DNA of 40,262 nucleotides from Hypsibius dujardini (Eukaryota > Tardigrada > Eutardigrada > Parachela > Hypsibiidae), in contig LRSR01006735.1 of assembly GCA_001579985.1 (NCBI GenBank), forward strand, positions 1 through 40,262, in the 5' to 3' direction. Shown here piece by piece: positions 30,967 to 40,262 of the stretch (position 1 is the stretch's first letter; the number at the start of each line of letters is the position of its first letter). Made by a program: the position numbers and the translations under genes. Below the pieces are notes generated by a model. It was given only the letters and a program-made list of their open reading frames with translations, ran no database searches and was not told the origin of the DNA.

Positions 30967-31570
30967 AACATATATAATAGATAAATTTCCGCGATCCTGT
31001 AGGATTCGGGAAGTCAGTAAGAGTTGAAATAGAATTTCCTGTCAATCATAAAAGTTTCGAAGATATATTCTATTTGTAAGAGGAACTGTTTCAGTACATC
31101 TGGGTCTACGCGGAGTTTCTTAAATTAATGACGAGTATACTACATGTAGGTGTACATGATAGAAGAGAGGGGTGGATTTATAGGGGCCGCATAAAGTCAA
31201 CAATTGCTTTTCTTACACGGTGAGTTCATACGTTGTGAGCGATAAGGGTGACCAGCACGTACAAATTCTGGGTGATATGAGCGCATTGTACAAATGTTGT
31301 TCAGACGGTAAACACGCTAACCTATCTGGAAGGTGTTCCACGCCTCAGAGTCGTTTTTCTTATGGATCAAAAATTAAGCGCAATCGATTTTAGCGAATGA
31401 CATTGCTTGATTGATCGATTGTTTGCTTTTGAATTGATCGTTTGTTTTATCAATCAATAATCAATCTGTCACTATTCACATGTTACAGTCTTCTTTTAAT
31501 TGAAATTTCTTGCAGTTGCGGCCACCGGGATCAGGTCGTTACGTAAGCTGCGTCAATTTTAAACTATGAT
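30967..31570. other. Shared spacer upstream of F-box copy 2
   Basis: Almost identical to 17271-17900, including the WNTFQIG remnant near 31310-31370 and a conserved GTAAGCTGCGTCAATTTTAA donor-like block at 31550. Just after this block copy 2 has a deletion that removes the acceptor and first half of the next exon. Confidence 0.6.
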
Positions 31571-31665
31571 TTAAGGGATCAATTGACTTCGGCTTAAAAG
31601 ACGGACAAGGCTGCCGCCAGAACAGAACTGAGATAAGACTTGATGCACCCCGTCGGTTAAGCTAA
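31570..31665 (+). pseudogene. Unrecognised pre-chromodomain exon, copy 3, 5'-truncated
   Basis: Keeps only DQLTSA, stop, KTDKAAARTELR, stop, DLMHPVG, stop in the frame of the open copy at 12011. Confidence 0.6.
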
Positions 31666-32247
31666 ACAATTGATACAATATGGCCAACCAATTTACCTAC
31701 CAATCCGTCAATCAATCAATCGAACAATCAAATCCGGCAGCGTTGTTTCAGTATTGCATATTTATATTTTAATGTTATTTATAGTAAAATCGTATTTTCA
31801 AGGCTGAAAATGTATATTAGTTTAAATAAAATAAGTCTTGTTTGTAAATAAATCTCGACGTTCTATTTTCATTTACTTAATATTTTATGTGAATCCAAAC
31901 GCGTTATTTGAACAGTAATAAAATCAGGTTGCTCTTACTTATTGACCGCATCTAAAGTATAATTTTTTTCGTGAATTTTTTAATATAATTTAAACGTTAG
32001 ATTTTCAACGTTTAGCTCAATTAAAATAATTAGTAACAATTTAATTTTTTCGCATGTACCAGCCGGGAAAATTTATTTAATCAATCAGTGAACTGGTTTA
32101 TCTGTTCGATGAAATGGTCAAGAACACGATTACGGTTGTTTCTCTATAGATTTAAAAAATGAGAACCCACCGTAAACTTAGACCTATGGATCCGCGCATG
32201 AGCTTACGTGCACTTCGGGCTAGGATAACGAATTAGTGCTCTTGCAG
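31666..32247. other. AT-rich linker; chromodomain exon deleted
   Basis: Matches 18100-18590 as far as TTTCTCTATAGATTTAAAAAATGAG (32140-32163). Where copies 1 and 2 then enter the chromodomain exon, this copy jumps to unrelated sequence and on to the tail exon at 32248. No chromodomain codons remain. Confidence 0.65.
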
Positions 32248-32635
32248 TGCGGGAAGCTAAAGCGGCAGTACAGTACCAAAGAGTTGGAATCCGAGTCGGA
32301 TGATGATCGGTTCAGTCTCGATGAAGACCTGCCAGCGGCGTTTTCATGCAGCAGACGACAGGTTAGTCGACCTAAATTTCCTCTCGCTTTTTTTGCGCCG
32401 CGCATTCTGACATTGCTGTAAGCTTGTTTGTTTTCATCAGAAGAGAGCGACGTCTTCTTCGACCGGCAGCCAGCCTGATGCAAAAATTAAATCGGTAGGC
32501 ACCGATTGTGCCACGGCTGAAACTGCCGGAGACCACGATGACTCTATATCAGTTTCAAACGCTACGGCTATCAAAACCGGAGAGCTTATCCTAGAGTTAC
32601 TGAACGAAGTAGATTGGGGCGAAGTAATTTTCTAG
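32248..32635 (+). CDS. Acidic/Ser-rich tail of the chromodomain-family protein, best-preserved copy
   Basis: Two exons, 32248-32361 and 32441-32635, around a 79-nt intron (GTTAGT...CATCAG), both in phase 0. Exon 1: CGKLKRQYSTKELESESDDD, then RFSLDEDLPAAFSCSRRQ. Exon 2: KRATSSSTGSQPDAKIKSVG, then TDCATAETAGDHDDS, ending GELILELLNEVDWGEVIF and TAG. Low-complexity, acidic and phosphorylatable; no domain recognised. The damaged copy at 19086-19485 aligns across both exons and the intron and lies downstream of a chromodomain exon, which is the reason for the family name. With its chromodomain exon deleted, this copy may not make a normal protein. Confidence 0.5.
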
Positions 32636-32649
32636 ACGGAAGAGGCAGA

Positions 32650-32880
32650 CATGTTGGCAAGCCAGCGGAAAGGCTGACGGACAGGCAGACAAACACAGAC
32701 AAGTAAGCTAACAATTAGGCAGACCAGCAGGCAGGCAGACGCAGGCAGACAGGTCGATAAAACAGACACACATATTTGCAGGCGGGCAGACAGACAGACA
32801 TAATAATAAGCAGATAGGCAGACAGACAGAAAAACAGACAGACAGCATGTAGTCAGGCAGAATGACAGACAGACAGACAT
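32650..32880. repeat. CAGA microsatellite tract
   Basis: CAGACAGACATAATAATAAG and CAGACAGACAGAAAAACAGA-type units, matching 19500-19745. Stop-free on the minus strand, hence the spurious SVCLS-rich ORFs there. Confidence 0.9.
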
Positions 32881-32890
32881 TCGATTTGAC

Positions 32891-33220
32891 ATGCAAGAAG
32901 TGTCTGCAACGGGGTTTGAGGGCATGATTTCGCTGTTGAAGCAGCACATCAAGCAGGAGCATGCTGTTTGGGCGAACCTGGCTAGCACACCGGGCCTAGC
33001 GTCCACCATTCCGTTGCCGTCATTGCCCAAGTCATCCATTCTGGCTATGGGGACATTTAAAATTTCGTCTTATGTCAACGAGAGCGACGTCGCTGCCGTC
33101 GTGGGAAATCTCACGGCTAATGCACCAGCGGCCATTACAACGTTGTCGGCGAATGGTGCGATCCCAACTCCCGTTGTTGTGAGCACTACTGTCGGTATGT
33201 TTCAGCGATCCTTGTGCTGA
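32891..33220 (+). CDS. Unrecognised Ala/Pro/Val-rich protein exon, open copy
   Basis: 109 codons from ATG 32891 to TGA: MQEVSATGFEGMISLLKQHI, then KQEHAVWANLASTPGLASTI, PLPSLPKSSILAMGTFKIS, AAITTLSANGAIPTPVVVST and MFQRSLC. The first 30 residues look helical; the rest is Ala/Ser/Pro/Val-rich. Four copies occur (10495, 13063, 19769, here), always plus strand, and only this one is open from ATG to the end. It may begin upstream through splicing, since it always follows the tail exon or chromodomain exon, but I found no phase-compatible join. Could be the C-terminal exon of the chromodomain gene or an independent small gene. Confidence 0.45.
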   Translation: MQEVSATGFEGMISLLKQHIKQEHAVWANLASTPGLASTIPLPSLPKSSILAMGTFKISSYVNESDVAAVVGNLTANAPAAITTLSANGAIPTPVVVSTTVGMFQRSLC

Positions 33221-33239
33221 TGAATCGCCGAAAACATGT

Positions 33240-33720
33240 AAAATTTTGAGAACGTTTAACACACATTTTTATAAATAAATATTTTTAATACCTTTTTATT
33301 ATATTTCAATTTTTTTTTAGGATGTATATTGATTAATTTGATTTGTTGTATTTGTTTGAAAGTTCTGCAGTTTGTATTTATAATGTTTTAAATGTTTATT
33401 TAAGATTTATAATGCGCCACCAGTTATATTTTGCGCATTAAATGTTTACATTATGCATTGTTTATAGTTAGGCTGGTGATTCCGATTAACTTGATTTTGT
33501 GGTATTAATTTAATTTTGCAATTAAATTACTACTTTCGCGATTCGGTTGTTTATTTATTTTGAATTGTCATTTATTATTGAGCAATCGTAGTTTTGCGGA
33601 CGACATGTTTTCATATAACTTATTAATTTTTGAAATTATTACATTTCTTTTCTTTCGTCCAGCTTGTTGCATTTGTTATTGCGCAATTTTATTTTAAATG
33701 AAAGAGTCTTACTGTCACTG
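33240..33720. other. AT-rich linker, duplicated
   Basis: No gene; homologous to 10692-11210 and 13250-13780 (GCGCCACCAGTTATATTTTG, GCGGACGACATGTTTTxATA, TTTCTTTTCTTTCGTCCA). Confidence 0.65.
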
Positions 33721-33724
33721 TCAT

Positions 33725-34300
33725 ACTTTTTTGATATCCTTTTCTAACAGCCTTTTGTTTACACATTTTATTGACGGCCGCACTTTCCCTATTGTCTCCG
33801 TGATTGTGATTATGCTGATTGGGACCATTTTCAGAGGTGGAACGCAAAAGGTTTCCACTTAATGTTTTAAATCAGGCCCATATTTGATACTGAAAGATTC
33901 CAGTTTTCAATGATTTTCAACGTAAATCTGGCGATTTAGAGAAATGCACTAAATCTGCTTATTTGACTCCCTTCCATAACAAATTTCATCTGGAATCAGT
34001 TAACATCAGTCAAATATATTTTTGACACAAACGGACGAAGCTAATGAGCAGCTTTCAAAAAGGGTCCAAAATTCTAGCGAAATTTCTTTGAGTTATCAAA
34101 TATAGCTCCACTTCCTGGTGTCAATAAAATATCTGGCTGATGCAAATCGATTCCAAATTAAATTTTGCATGGGATAGTGCCAAAAAAAGCACATTTAGGG
34201 AATTTCTATAAATCACAATGATTTACAGTGCAAATTAGAAAAATGGAAACTGCCACTGTTTTCTCAACTTTGAGACTTCGCCAAAATTAAATTCTTGGAA
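33725..34300. repeat. Dispersed repeats F and E
   Basis: 33730-33850 matches 7765-7900; 33890-34290 resembles the transporter intron at 2940-3345. No gene seen. The stretch precedes the 3' flank of F-box copy 4. Confidence 0.55.
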
Positions 34301-36164
34301 CGTGTCCGATGAAATAAATTTTATGAACCCTCACTAGCAAAACGTGAAAGAAAACTCGAACTGGAGCGAAAAAACTGTCAAAGAAACCAAACCGAAACTT
34401 GAAAACGGACACACATACTGCTTTAAGCGTTTCAAAAGATCACAGGACAAAGTGGCAAATCGGAAGGTCGGAATTTTGGAAGACGACCAACAGTTTTGCG
34501 GATAAATTCGTAAGACGTTTCAACTACATACGTGCTCATCTATTGTTTCCCCATCGCGACGAGTTACGATAGTCAGAATGCCGTCGTCCAGGTTGTACTC
34601 GGCTCTACGGGAATCCCTGCCCTTGTGCTGCGGGCAGGTGCAACGGGCAGACAGCTGCAGTATACAACGGAATCCACTGTAAATGAAGGGCAGCAGATCC
34701 TCCCAGGCTAAGGACGACAGAACCAGCTGATAATTCTCTTCTGTAAAATTGCTGTCCCAGGTGAGTCTGAAGGCGCTCAAATCGACGAATCTATAAACGA
34801 GATATAGCAGAATAGCAGAAGTCAATTATAGCAGAATTCATTTTTGGCATCATGGGGCGAAGCTATGAGCAATTCTATATTTTAGCTAGAATATCTCAAC
34901 TGACAATGCAGAAATAATTTATAACGGAGATCTGCGAAATTTTCTGCTGATACTAATTGATTCTAAAGTGAGTTTAGAGGGGAACATGTTAAACAGCATT
35001 AAATAGTTATCCTTGTTCTAAACACCGATGTTTTTCAGTGAGCGAGGGGACATAGTAATCTTAAAGTGTAATCGATTATAGATTAAATTTTGAGTCAGTG
35101 GAGAAAAAGAAATATGAAGGAAAAAGAATTTGAGAAATCGGTTTTTATTTTGCTGGAACAAGAATATTCCAGTGATTTTAAAACTTGTTAAACTTTTCTA
35201 AATTGAATTGTCTCAGGTAAAAATTATTTTCTAAAATCATGATAGCGGAACAGATTCTCAAGAAAAAAGTGTGGCTGCTATCTGAGATTGGCACTGAATG
35301 CTAACGGATTCCTTGTAAGCTAAAGTGTCGAATCCCCCTAAACAAATGCCCCAAGTGAGTCACAATTTTGCTAAATTATTGTGGTGGATTCTGTACGTCA
35401 CATTTAAGCCGTTGTTCCCTGGCCGGTGTCAGACACGCCACTCGACATACTGTTGCAGCCAGTAAAAGATCATCTGCGCTGTTCTGCCTTTGCGCTCCAT
35501 CGCGCGCCTCATGACATCGTCCCAATCGACCGGCGGACTCGTGAACTTCTTGGCGAACCTTAAGATAAAGTGCTTTGCAAGTAGCAACTCCCGCCACTTG
35601 CGCTTCCCTTGCTTCTCGTGATCCGCCATCTCTTGGAGCTCCTCTCCAGACACTGTGAAATTGTGTAGCTTGTCGGTCTTCACTTGCATCAATGAAGGGC
35701 ACGGCAAATTGGTTCGAAGCTCTGCCACCGCTGAGCAGCGCAGAAAGGAGTATTCGGGACACGGCATTAGTTGGTCATAGCCACGAAAAAATCATAAAGA
35801 ACTCAGCTGAAACCCGGTAAATGTGACGTTCTCGATGGTGGCCCCACGGGCAGCACAAACCTGCTGCATGGATGGCCTCTACTCTTTGTAGAAGACTCCT
35901 TGAAAGGTATCAGCATCGGAAAGATTATGCTGTCGGTGACGATTAAAACTTAGCCCGAAGATGATCCTATTTGTGGCGGATATGATGAGTGCGTGGATGG
36001 AGGATATCATCTTGTCAAATTCAGAGTCCTCGTAATAATCAAACATTATCTTCTTATCGTAATGGAATGATGAATGGAGGTCTTCCATGGTGATGCACAG
36101 CTGACAGCGCAGGAGTGGCGACATGATGATAGCGTTTCAGCACCGGCAAACCCTCCAGAAGACA

Positions 36165-36200
36165 AAAGAGCAGTGTATATAAAGCCCCGCAGGGCATAAA
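36165..36200 (+). promoter_or_regulatory. TATA-like box TATATAAAGCCCCG, copy a
   Basis: GTATATAAAGCCCCGCAGGG at 36174-36193, preceded by AGACAAAAGAGC as in the copies at 37.1 kb and (mutated) 29.5 kb. A consensus-quality TATA box in a dispersed repeat, pointing along the plus strand. No transcript is known to start here. Confidence 0.35.
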
Positions 36201-36504
36201 ATAACGTTCAATATTAGGAAAAACATTGATCATTCAGAAAAAAAGTGGTTCTTTAAAACCCAAAAAGTCGAACATTTTACTATGAACGGATCATCTGATT
36301 TCACGGTGGGAAGACAATTGCGGATGTTGATGAAGTCCGGACCGAAATCTTAACTGAGCTGCAGGTTGATCTAGTTATGTGTAGCCCAAATTTTCTTGTT
36401 TGTCTGTCTGTCGAGTTACTGATGAAATTTGGGAGCAAATGCAGTCGGCAAGCGCGAAGCGCGAGCCAAAAAAAAAGTGGATTTCGAAAGTTGGACATTA
36501 AAAA

Positions 36505-36612
36505 TTTCTTATTTTATACCCTGAAGCCCCGTGCCGCAAAACCGTGCTGGGCATCAAACATCATCGTCTTTCCATTGGACAAGGTATGACGCTTTTGAAG
36601 TTTAATTAGGTT
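36505..36612 (+). repeat. TATA-type dispersed repeat, copy b (TATA degenerate)
   Basis: TTATACCCTGAAGCCCCGTG then CAAAACCGTGCTGGGCATCA, CATCATCGTCTTTCCATTGG and a TTTAATTAGGTTATGCTA end; the TATATAAAG motif is changed to TTATACCCTGAAG. Confidence 0.6.
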
Positions 36613-37054
36613 ATGCTACGTTTATAGTCCGTGTCAGGTGCGAGACCTAAAATGTCAGATCGCCTGCTCTGGCATGTTAGGCGATTCTTGTCAGACCACA
36701 CCTCACCATAAGGCTGATCTCGAGGACCTTTCTGATATTTTTAGAAAAATGTTCTTAATCGTTCTGGCAGAATGGGCGGAGTTTATCAATTTTAAGTCGC
36801 TTTCTAGGAATCTGACACAGACTATGAACGTAGCATTAAGCTTACAACCTACCACGACCTTATCAATTATCAGTTTTTGTATGCCCACCACAACCTTTTT
36901 TTTCCAAAAACTGGGCATAACTTTTTCCGCCTTTTTTTCCAAATACAGTTTAACGGTTTAATCTCAAAATAATGTTTTGCGTAAAAAAACAGAACCATAA
37001 TTGGCGATTAATATATTTTGTTCCGATATTCAGTCTGTGGTTTGTGATTTTTCT

Positions 37055-37185
37055 CCCTCCAATAGACAAAAGAGCGAAGTATATAAAGCCCCGTGTCGCA
37101 GAACCGTGTTGGGCATTATACACCGTTGTCTTCTCATTGGAAACAGAACGACGCGTTCGAAGTTTGATTAGGTGAGGCTTATCAC
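37055..37185 (+). promoter_or_regulatory. TATA-type dispersed repeat, copy c, complete
   Basis: CTCCAATAGACAAAAGAGCG, then AAGTATATAAAGCCCCGTGT (37077-37096), then ACCGTGTTGGGCATTATACA, CCGTTGTCTTCTCATTGGAA and TGATTAGGTGAGGCTTA. Best preserved of five copies. The TATAAA with conserved sequence about 30-50 bases downstream resembles a core promoter carried by the repeat. Confidence 0.35.
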
Positions 37186-37684
37186 CCAACACAGCCTTTT
37201 TAATTATTATTCTGCATGTCCACCCCAACTTTCTTCGCCAAATGTGGGCACAGCCTTTTTTCCCAAATGTGGTCAAACAGTTTAATTTCAAAATGATGTT
37301 TTGTATAAAACGAGCAGAACCATAAATGGCGATTGGTATATTTTGTTCGAATATCTTTGTTCGAATTTGATTTTAATTGAAGTTAGTTAACCGGCTTTGG
37401 GTTTTTAGTTTTTACCATTTAATCAGTTTAGCATATAGACCATGCTTACCATTTCAATACAGTTAGTAAAGCTTTTAGTTTTTGTCAAATAAAAAATTGA
37501 AGCAAAAGAAATGACTACATGTTTTTTGCTTCACTATGGTTCTTTCATCCCTACTCGGCAAACCCCAAATTGTAATGGGGTTTTGGAAAATAAGGTTCTG
37601 TTCAACACTTAACGAATAATGTTGTGGGCAGAGCAATTTGACAATTGAAAAGGACAACTGCACATCTATATTGCTGCGATGTTT

Positions 37685-37805
37685 TTAGTTTCACGAACTT
37701 CACATTAAACTTCACAAACTTCACTTAACGACTTCGCTTTACAGACTTCACATCAAAATTTCACTTCACAACTTCACAGCGTTTTTTAGACCGTGCCAAA
37801 TTTGA
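37685..37805 (+). repeat. ACTTCAC-type short tandem repeat, copy 3
   Basis: ACGAACTTCACATTAAACTT, ACAAACTTCACTTAACGACT and similar units, followed by GACCGTGCCAAATTTGATTG. In intron 1 of F-box copy 4. Confidence 0.7.
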
Positions 37806-38479
37806 TTGAGGACCAAGTACGTTAGCCACTTGTGGTATCAACAGCGTTTTTTGTTTATTCTATTGTCTTTGAAAAAAACTTGGACTAACCGCACTGGACA
37901 ACTGGATGGAACATACAAAACTGCTTACAGTCGTAAAGGGCTCTGGCCAATAGCCCCCAAGCTGTACAAGATGTCCTCCATCAAGTCGTCCGACAGGCCG
38001 TTCAATGAGTCTAGAAAGCCGTCCGTCGCCAGGTAGAAGGTGTCATTTGCTGAGCGGATCTCAGGCGCCTCTATGTTTGCTGCCAAGTTTTACACCGTCG
38101 TGCTGCTCGTCATACTGTTGTCCATGTTATGTATAATAGATAAATTTCCGCAATCCTGTAGGATTCGAAAAGTTAGTTAGAACAATTGAAATAAAATTTC
38201 CGGTCAATTAAGAAAGCTTCGAAGATATATTCTATTTATAAGAGGAGCTGTTTGAGTTTATCCGGTTATGCACGGAGTTTCCTAACTAATGACGGGTATA
38301 CATGTAGGTGGACATGATAGAAGGAAGAAAGGGGTGAATTTTTAGGCGTCACATAAAAACAACAATTGCTTTTCTTACACGGTGAGGTCATACGTTGTGA
38401 TCAATAAAGGTGATCGAATACATGAGCACATACAAATGCCGCGTCATATGAGTACATTGTACAAATGCTGTTCAGACGG

Positions 38480-38715
38480 TAAACATGCTAATCTATCTGG
38501 AAGGTGTCCCACCCCTGAGGGTTTCCGTTCAGACGACGTCGTTGCACGGTAATGTGGTAAATCCATCAAAATTATGCACGACCCGGTAGTGATAGCCGTT
38601 GTTTGACTACAAGTTCGTGATAGGGCGCGACGATTGAGTGCGAAAGATCCACGAAGCAAAAAAACCCATTGTACACTCTCCTCTGTGAACTGACTGCTAT
38701 TGACATTGATGGATA
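38480..38715 (-). pseudogene. WDTFQID exon, copy 4, frameshifted
   Basis: Homologous to 25743-25976. Frames switch between a start reading INVNSSQFTEESVQWVFLL and a middle reading SNNGYHYRVVHNFDG before GWDTFQID and stop. Followed on the plus strand by the same CAGA tract as at 25.97 kb. Confidence 0.55.
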
Positions 38716-38950
38716 GACAGACAGACATTCAGACAGAGAGACAGGCAGACAGTTTAACAGAAAAACAGACACATCGACAGACAGACGGAGAGAAACAGAA
38801 ACACAGAAAGAGCAGACAAATAGTCAGAGAAACATGAAGACAGATAGATAGAGAAAGAGATAGAGAGGCAAACAGGGTGACGGACGGACATACAGATGGA
38901 CCGACAAGCGGGCAGGCAGGCGGACAGGCAGACAAGCAGGAAAGCAAACG
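38710..38950 (+). repeat. CAGA microsatellite tract
   Basis: GACAGACAGACATTCAGACA and many irregular CAGA/CAGG units. The minus-strand SVCLSV-type ORFs here are products of the repeat. Confidence 0.9.
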
Positions 38951-39104
38951 GATCCGATGGGCGATGTTCCCCACAAATCCAACGGTTAAACTCATCTGCA
39001 TTGCATAACTTTGCCATTACGTCACAAAAAAGGACGTTTTCCCGGGAGACAAAATTTTTTAACTGTTGCAGAAATTTGCCGCATTTCCTCTTTGAAGGGG
39101 AAAA

Positions 39105-39221
39105 ATGAATGCAGCGAGTCCGATGGCGGTTGCTGCAAAAACTTCGAGCTCGCCGACGACGAAAATTCCGCCGGATAAAGGGCGAATCTCGAGTCAATAA
39201 GCATTGGAGAAGAGAAAAACG
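39105..39221 (+). pseudogene. Possible upstream exon of the third VCRFWNY gene copy
   Basis: ATG at 39105 begins MNAASPMAVAAKTSSSPTTK, then IPPDKGRISSQ and a TAA, four GAG/AAG-rich codons later an excellent donor (ACG/GTGAGT). The intron that would follow matches the sequence before the exon at 26672. Either the stop is a lesion, or the donor belongs to a leader exon with a 31-codon upstream ORF. No F-box first half (LPDEL-type) is visible here. Confidence 0.3.
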
Positions 39222-39334
39222 GTGAGTGTTTTGAGTTTTTACAAAAATTTAAACGTTACATTAAACGTAAACGAAAGGGTCGTACTGCCATCGATTTATA
39301 CATTTATCGATCATCCCGTTGTGTTCTTTATGTC

Positions 39335-39450
39335 TATTTATTCGTCAGTCTATCTGTTTGTTTGTGTCTGTCCGTCTGTCTATCTGCGTGTCTGTCTATC
39401 CAACTCTCTGTCTGACTGCCAGTTTGTCTGTTTCTCTGTCTGTCTGTTTC

Positions 39451-39488
<38 letters not shown>

Positions 39489-39530
39489 GGTCTGTTTGCC
39501 TGCCTGCCTGCATACCTGTCTGCGTCACTC
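39335..39530 (+). repeat. CTGT microsatellite tract
   Basis: Irregular CTGT units with a pure core of about 12 units at 39440-39488, then CTGCCTGCCTGC. Same position relative to the following exon as at 26457 and 13800. Confidence 0.95.
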
Positions 39531-39540
39531 TCTCGCCTTC

Positions 39541-40047
39541 ACCAAATTTTGCCGCTTCTGGAACTACAAACTAACCAAGCCGGAGCTTCCTGCACCGCCG
39601 TCCTCACTCTCCACAACTTCTCCTAGCTCAGCGGTAACGTTGCCTTCGAACTCACCCAAGAAAAACTGGAGCTTCACCGCGTCTTCCGTTCGTCAAATCA
39701 CCTTCAACGGCCACCTCATCTCGCGCAAGAGCAAGTACAAACGGGGGGCCGAACTGCTGCGCAAGTTCGCCGACCGCTGCTCCAACCTCACTCACGTTCA
39801 GCTACGGGAAATCCTCATGGAGAAGGGCAATCAATGGAACCGGCTCTTCAAGAGCGCCACTTTTACCATTGCCATCACTGCCTTGAAGGGACGGCTTCCG
39901 CTGTTCGGGCCGTCGAAGGAGTTTGTCGGCTACTCCCACGCCTACCCGATCGAGGGGCGGGAAGCGGCGTCGGGTGAATGTCTTGAGGCGGTCTTGTCGG
40001 CCCCCTCTCCACGCAGCCAAGGCCTCGCGGACTCTATTGAAGATTGA
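39541..40047 (+). CDS. F-box-like VCRFWNY protein, copy 3, longest 3' part
   Basis: Open to a TGA at 40045. It starts CRFWNYKLTKPEL, matching the other copies. A single T missing near 39587 then moves the reading frame, so SCTAVLTLHNFS is read out of frame. It returns to QITFNGHLISRKSKYKRGAE, LLRKFADRCSNLTHVQLREI and SATFTIAITALKGRLPLFGP, ending SQGLADSIED. The LLRKFADRCSNLTHVQL part resembles a leucine-rich-repeat unit as in many F-box proteins. The usual acceptor (CCCTAG) is degraded to CACCAAA, and the in-frame sequence upstream is the CTGT repeat. Only the C-terminal 120 residues look like a well-kept protein; expression uncertain. Confidence 0.45.
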   Translation, partial: TKFCRFWNYKLTKPELPAPPSSLSTTSPSSAVTLPSNSPKKNWSFTASSVRQITFNGHLISRKSKYKRGAELLRKFADRCSNLTHVQLREILMEKGNQWNRLFKSATFTIAITALKGRLPLFGPSKEFVGYSHAYPIEGREAASGECLEAVLSAPSPRSQGLADSIED

Positions 40048-40262
40048 AGGAGTTTGAGGGATCGGCCGGATGATGGAAAGTTGTGCGTGTTTTTGTGGAA
40101 GGCAGTGCCTGTCTCTGGCTTCGGACGAGGCTCAGTCATGTCTTTATTTTTGATTGGTCGTTTTGCTCGATTGATTGATTGGTCAACTGATTGGGTCGCT
40201 GCGTCTTCTGGCGCGTTTCAGTGAAGAACATTTGGTTGATTGGTTGGTTGACCGCTCAACGT
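40048..40262. other. 3' flank, nothing recognised
   Basis: GATT-rich sequence at the window's right end; no polyadenylation signal or gene stands out. Confidence 0.5.

Larger units (their letters stand above)
34520..38125 (-). pseudogene. F-box domain gene, copy 4, broken
   Basis: Exons 38125-37929, 36152-35451 and 34790-34520, all with usable GT/AG borders. Exon 1 has an in-frame TAA shortly after the start (MDNSMTSSTTV, stop) before LNGLSDDLMEDILYSLGAI. Exon 2 has TGA in place of the conserved Trp of the F-box (VCRC, stop, where others read VCRRW) and further frame breaks before PCPEYSFLRCSAVAEL; its last part is open to the donor. Exon 3 is fully open (FVDLSAFRLTWDSNFTEENY ... GETIDEHVCS, stop) and carries an extra Cys/His-containing insert, CTCPQHKGRDSRRAEYNLDD. 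Intron 1 (1,776 nt) holds three TATA-type repeats. More diverged from copies 1 and 2 than those are from each other. Confidence 0.8.

Noticed and set aside
32632-33039. 135-residue minus-strand ORF opposite the Ala/Pro/Val-rich exon
   Set aside because: Its second part is CAGA repeat read backwards and its first part is antisense to an exon conserved on the plus strand.

Overview
The window is eukaryotic, most likely from an invertebrate animal. Genes are broken into exons with GT/AG borders and introns of about 60 bases to 1.6 kb. The background is AT-rich and loaded with tetranucleotide microsatellites (CTGT/CAGA and AATC), small inverted-repeat transposons and degenerate gene copies. No bacterial signals, tRNA, rRNA or CRISPR were seen. 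The species cannot be named from this sequence. There is one assembly gap (12 N at 24831-24842).

Region 1 (138-7302, minus strand) holds the first half of a P-glycoprotein (ABCB/MDR) transporter. I could assemble 16 exons with matching phases, 590 codons in all, from a long acidic N-terminus through six membrane helices and the first nucleotide-binding domain up to just before the ABC signature. The gene runs off the left edge. Its introns carry a near-perfect 267-bp foldback, an inverted-repeat element, a short hairpin and dispersed repeats.

Region 2 (about 7.7-40.26 kb) is a field of partial, rearranged direct duplications of one multigene cassette. Cassette members are: (a) a minus-strand three-exon gene whose F-box is split by an intron (two open copies at 14382-17270 and 27952-30966, two broken copies at 23230-25586 and 34520-38125, two orphan last exons near 8.1 and 9.5 kb); (b) plus-strand exons of a chromodomain protein with an acidic/Ser-rich tail (copies near 12.7, 18.6-19.5 and 32.2-32.6 kb; each of the two chromodomain copies is damaged); (c) a plus-strand exon for an unrecognised Ala/Pro/Val-rich protein (10.5, 13.1, 19.8 and 32.9 kb); (d) a second plus-strand F-box-like fragment beginning VCRFWNYEL, always preceded by a CTGT repeat (13.9, 26.7 and 39.5 kb); (e) a minus-strand 3' exon ending in WDTFQID or close variants (17.6, 25.7, 31.3 and 38.5 kb). 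AT-rich linkers and microsatellites separate the members.

Several transposons decorate the cassette: a hAT-type MITE with an 8-bp target duplication (8345-8778, with relics at the same site in two other copies), an LTR (9977-10188), a 3.1-kb element with degenerate long inverted ends (20068-23171), a 600-bp element with 17-bp perfect inverted ends and TTA duplications (24744-25343), and a 752-bp element with TTC duplications (26815-27566).

The two open F-box copies differ at only about five positions in 714 bases of exon 2, so at least part of the amplification is recent. F-box proteins usually recruit substrates to SCF ubiquitin ligases and chromodomains read methylated histones, but any functional link between the cassette members here is inference.
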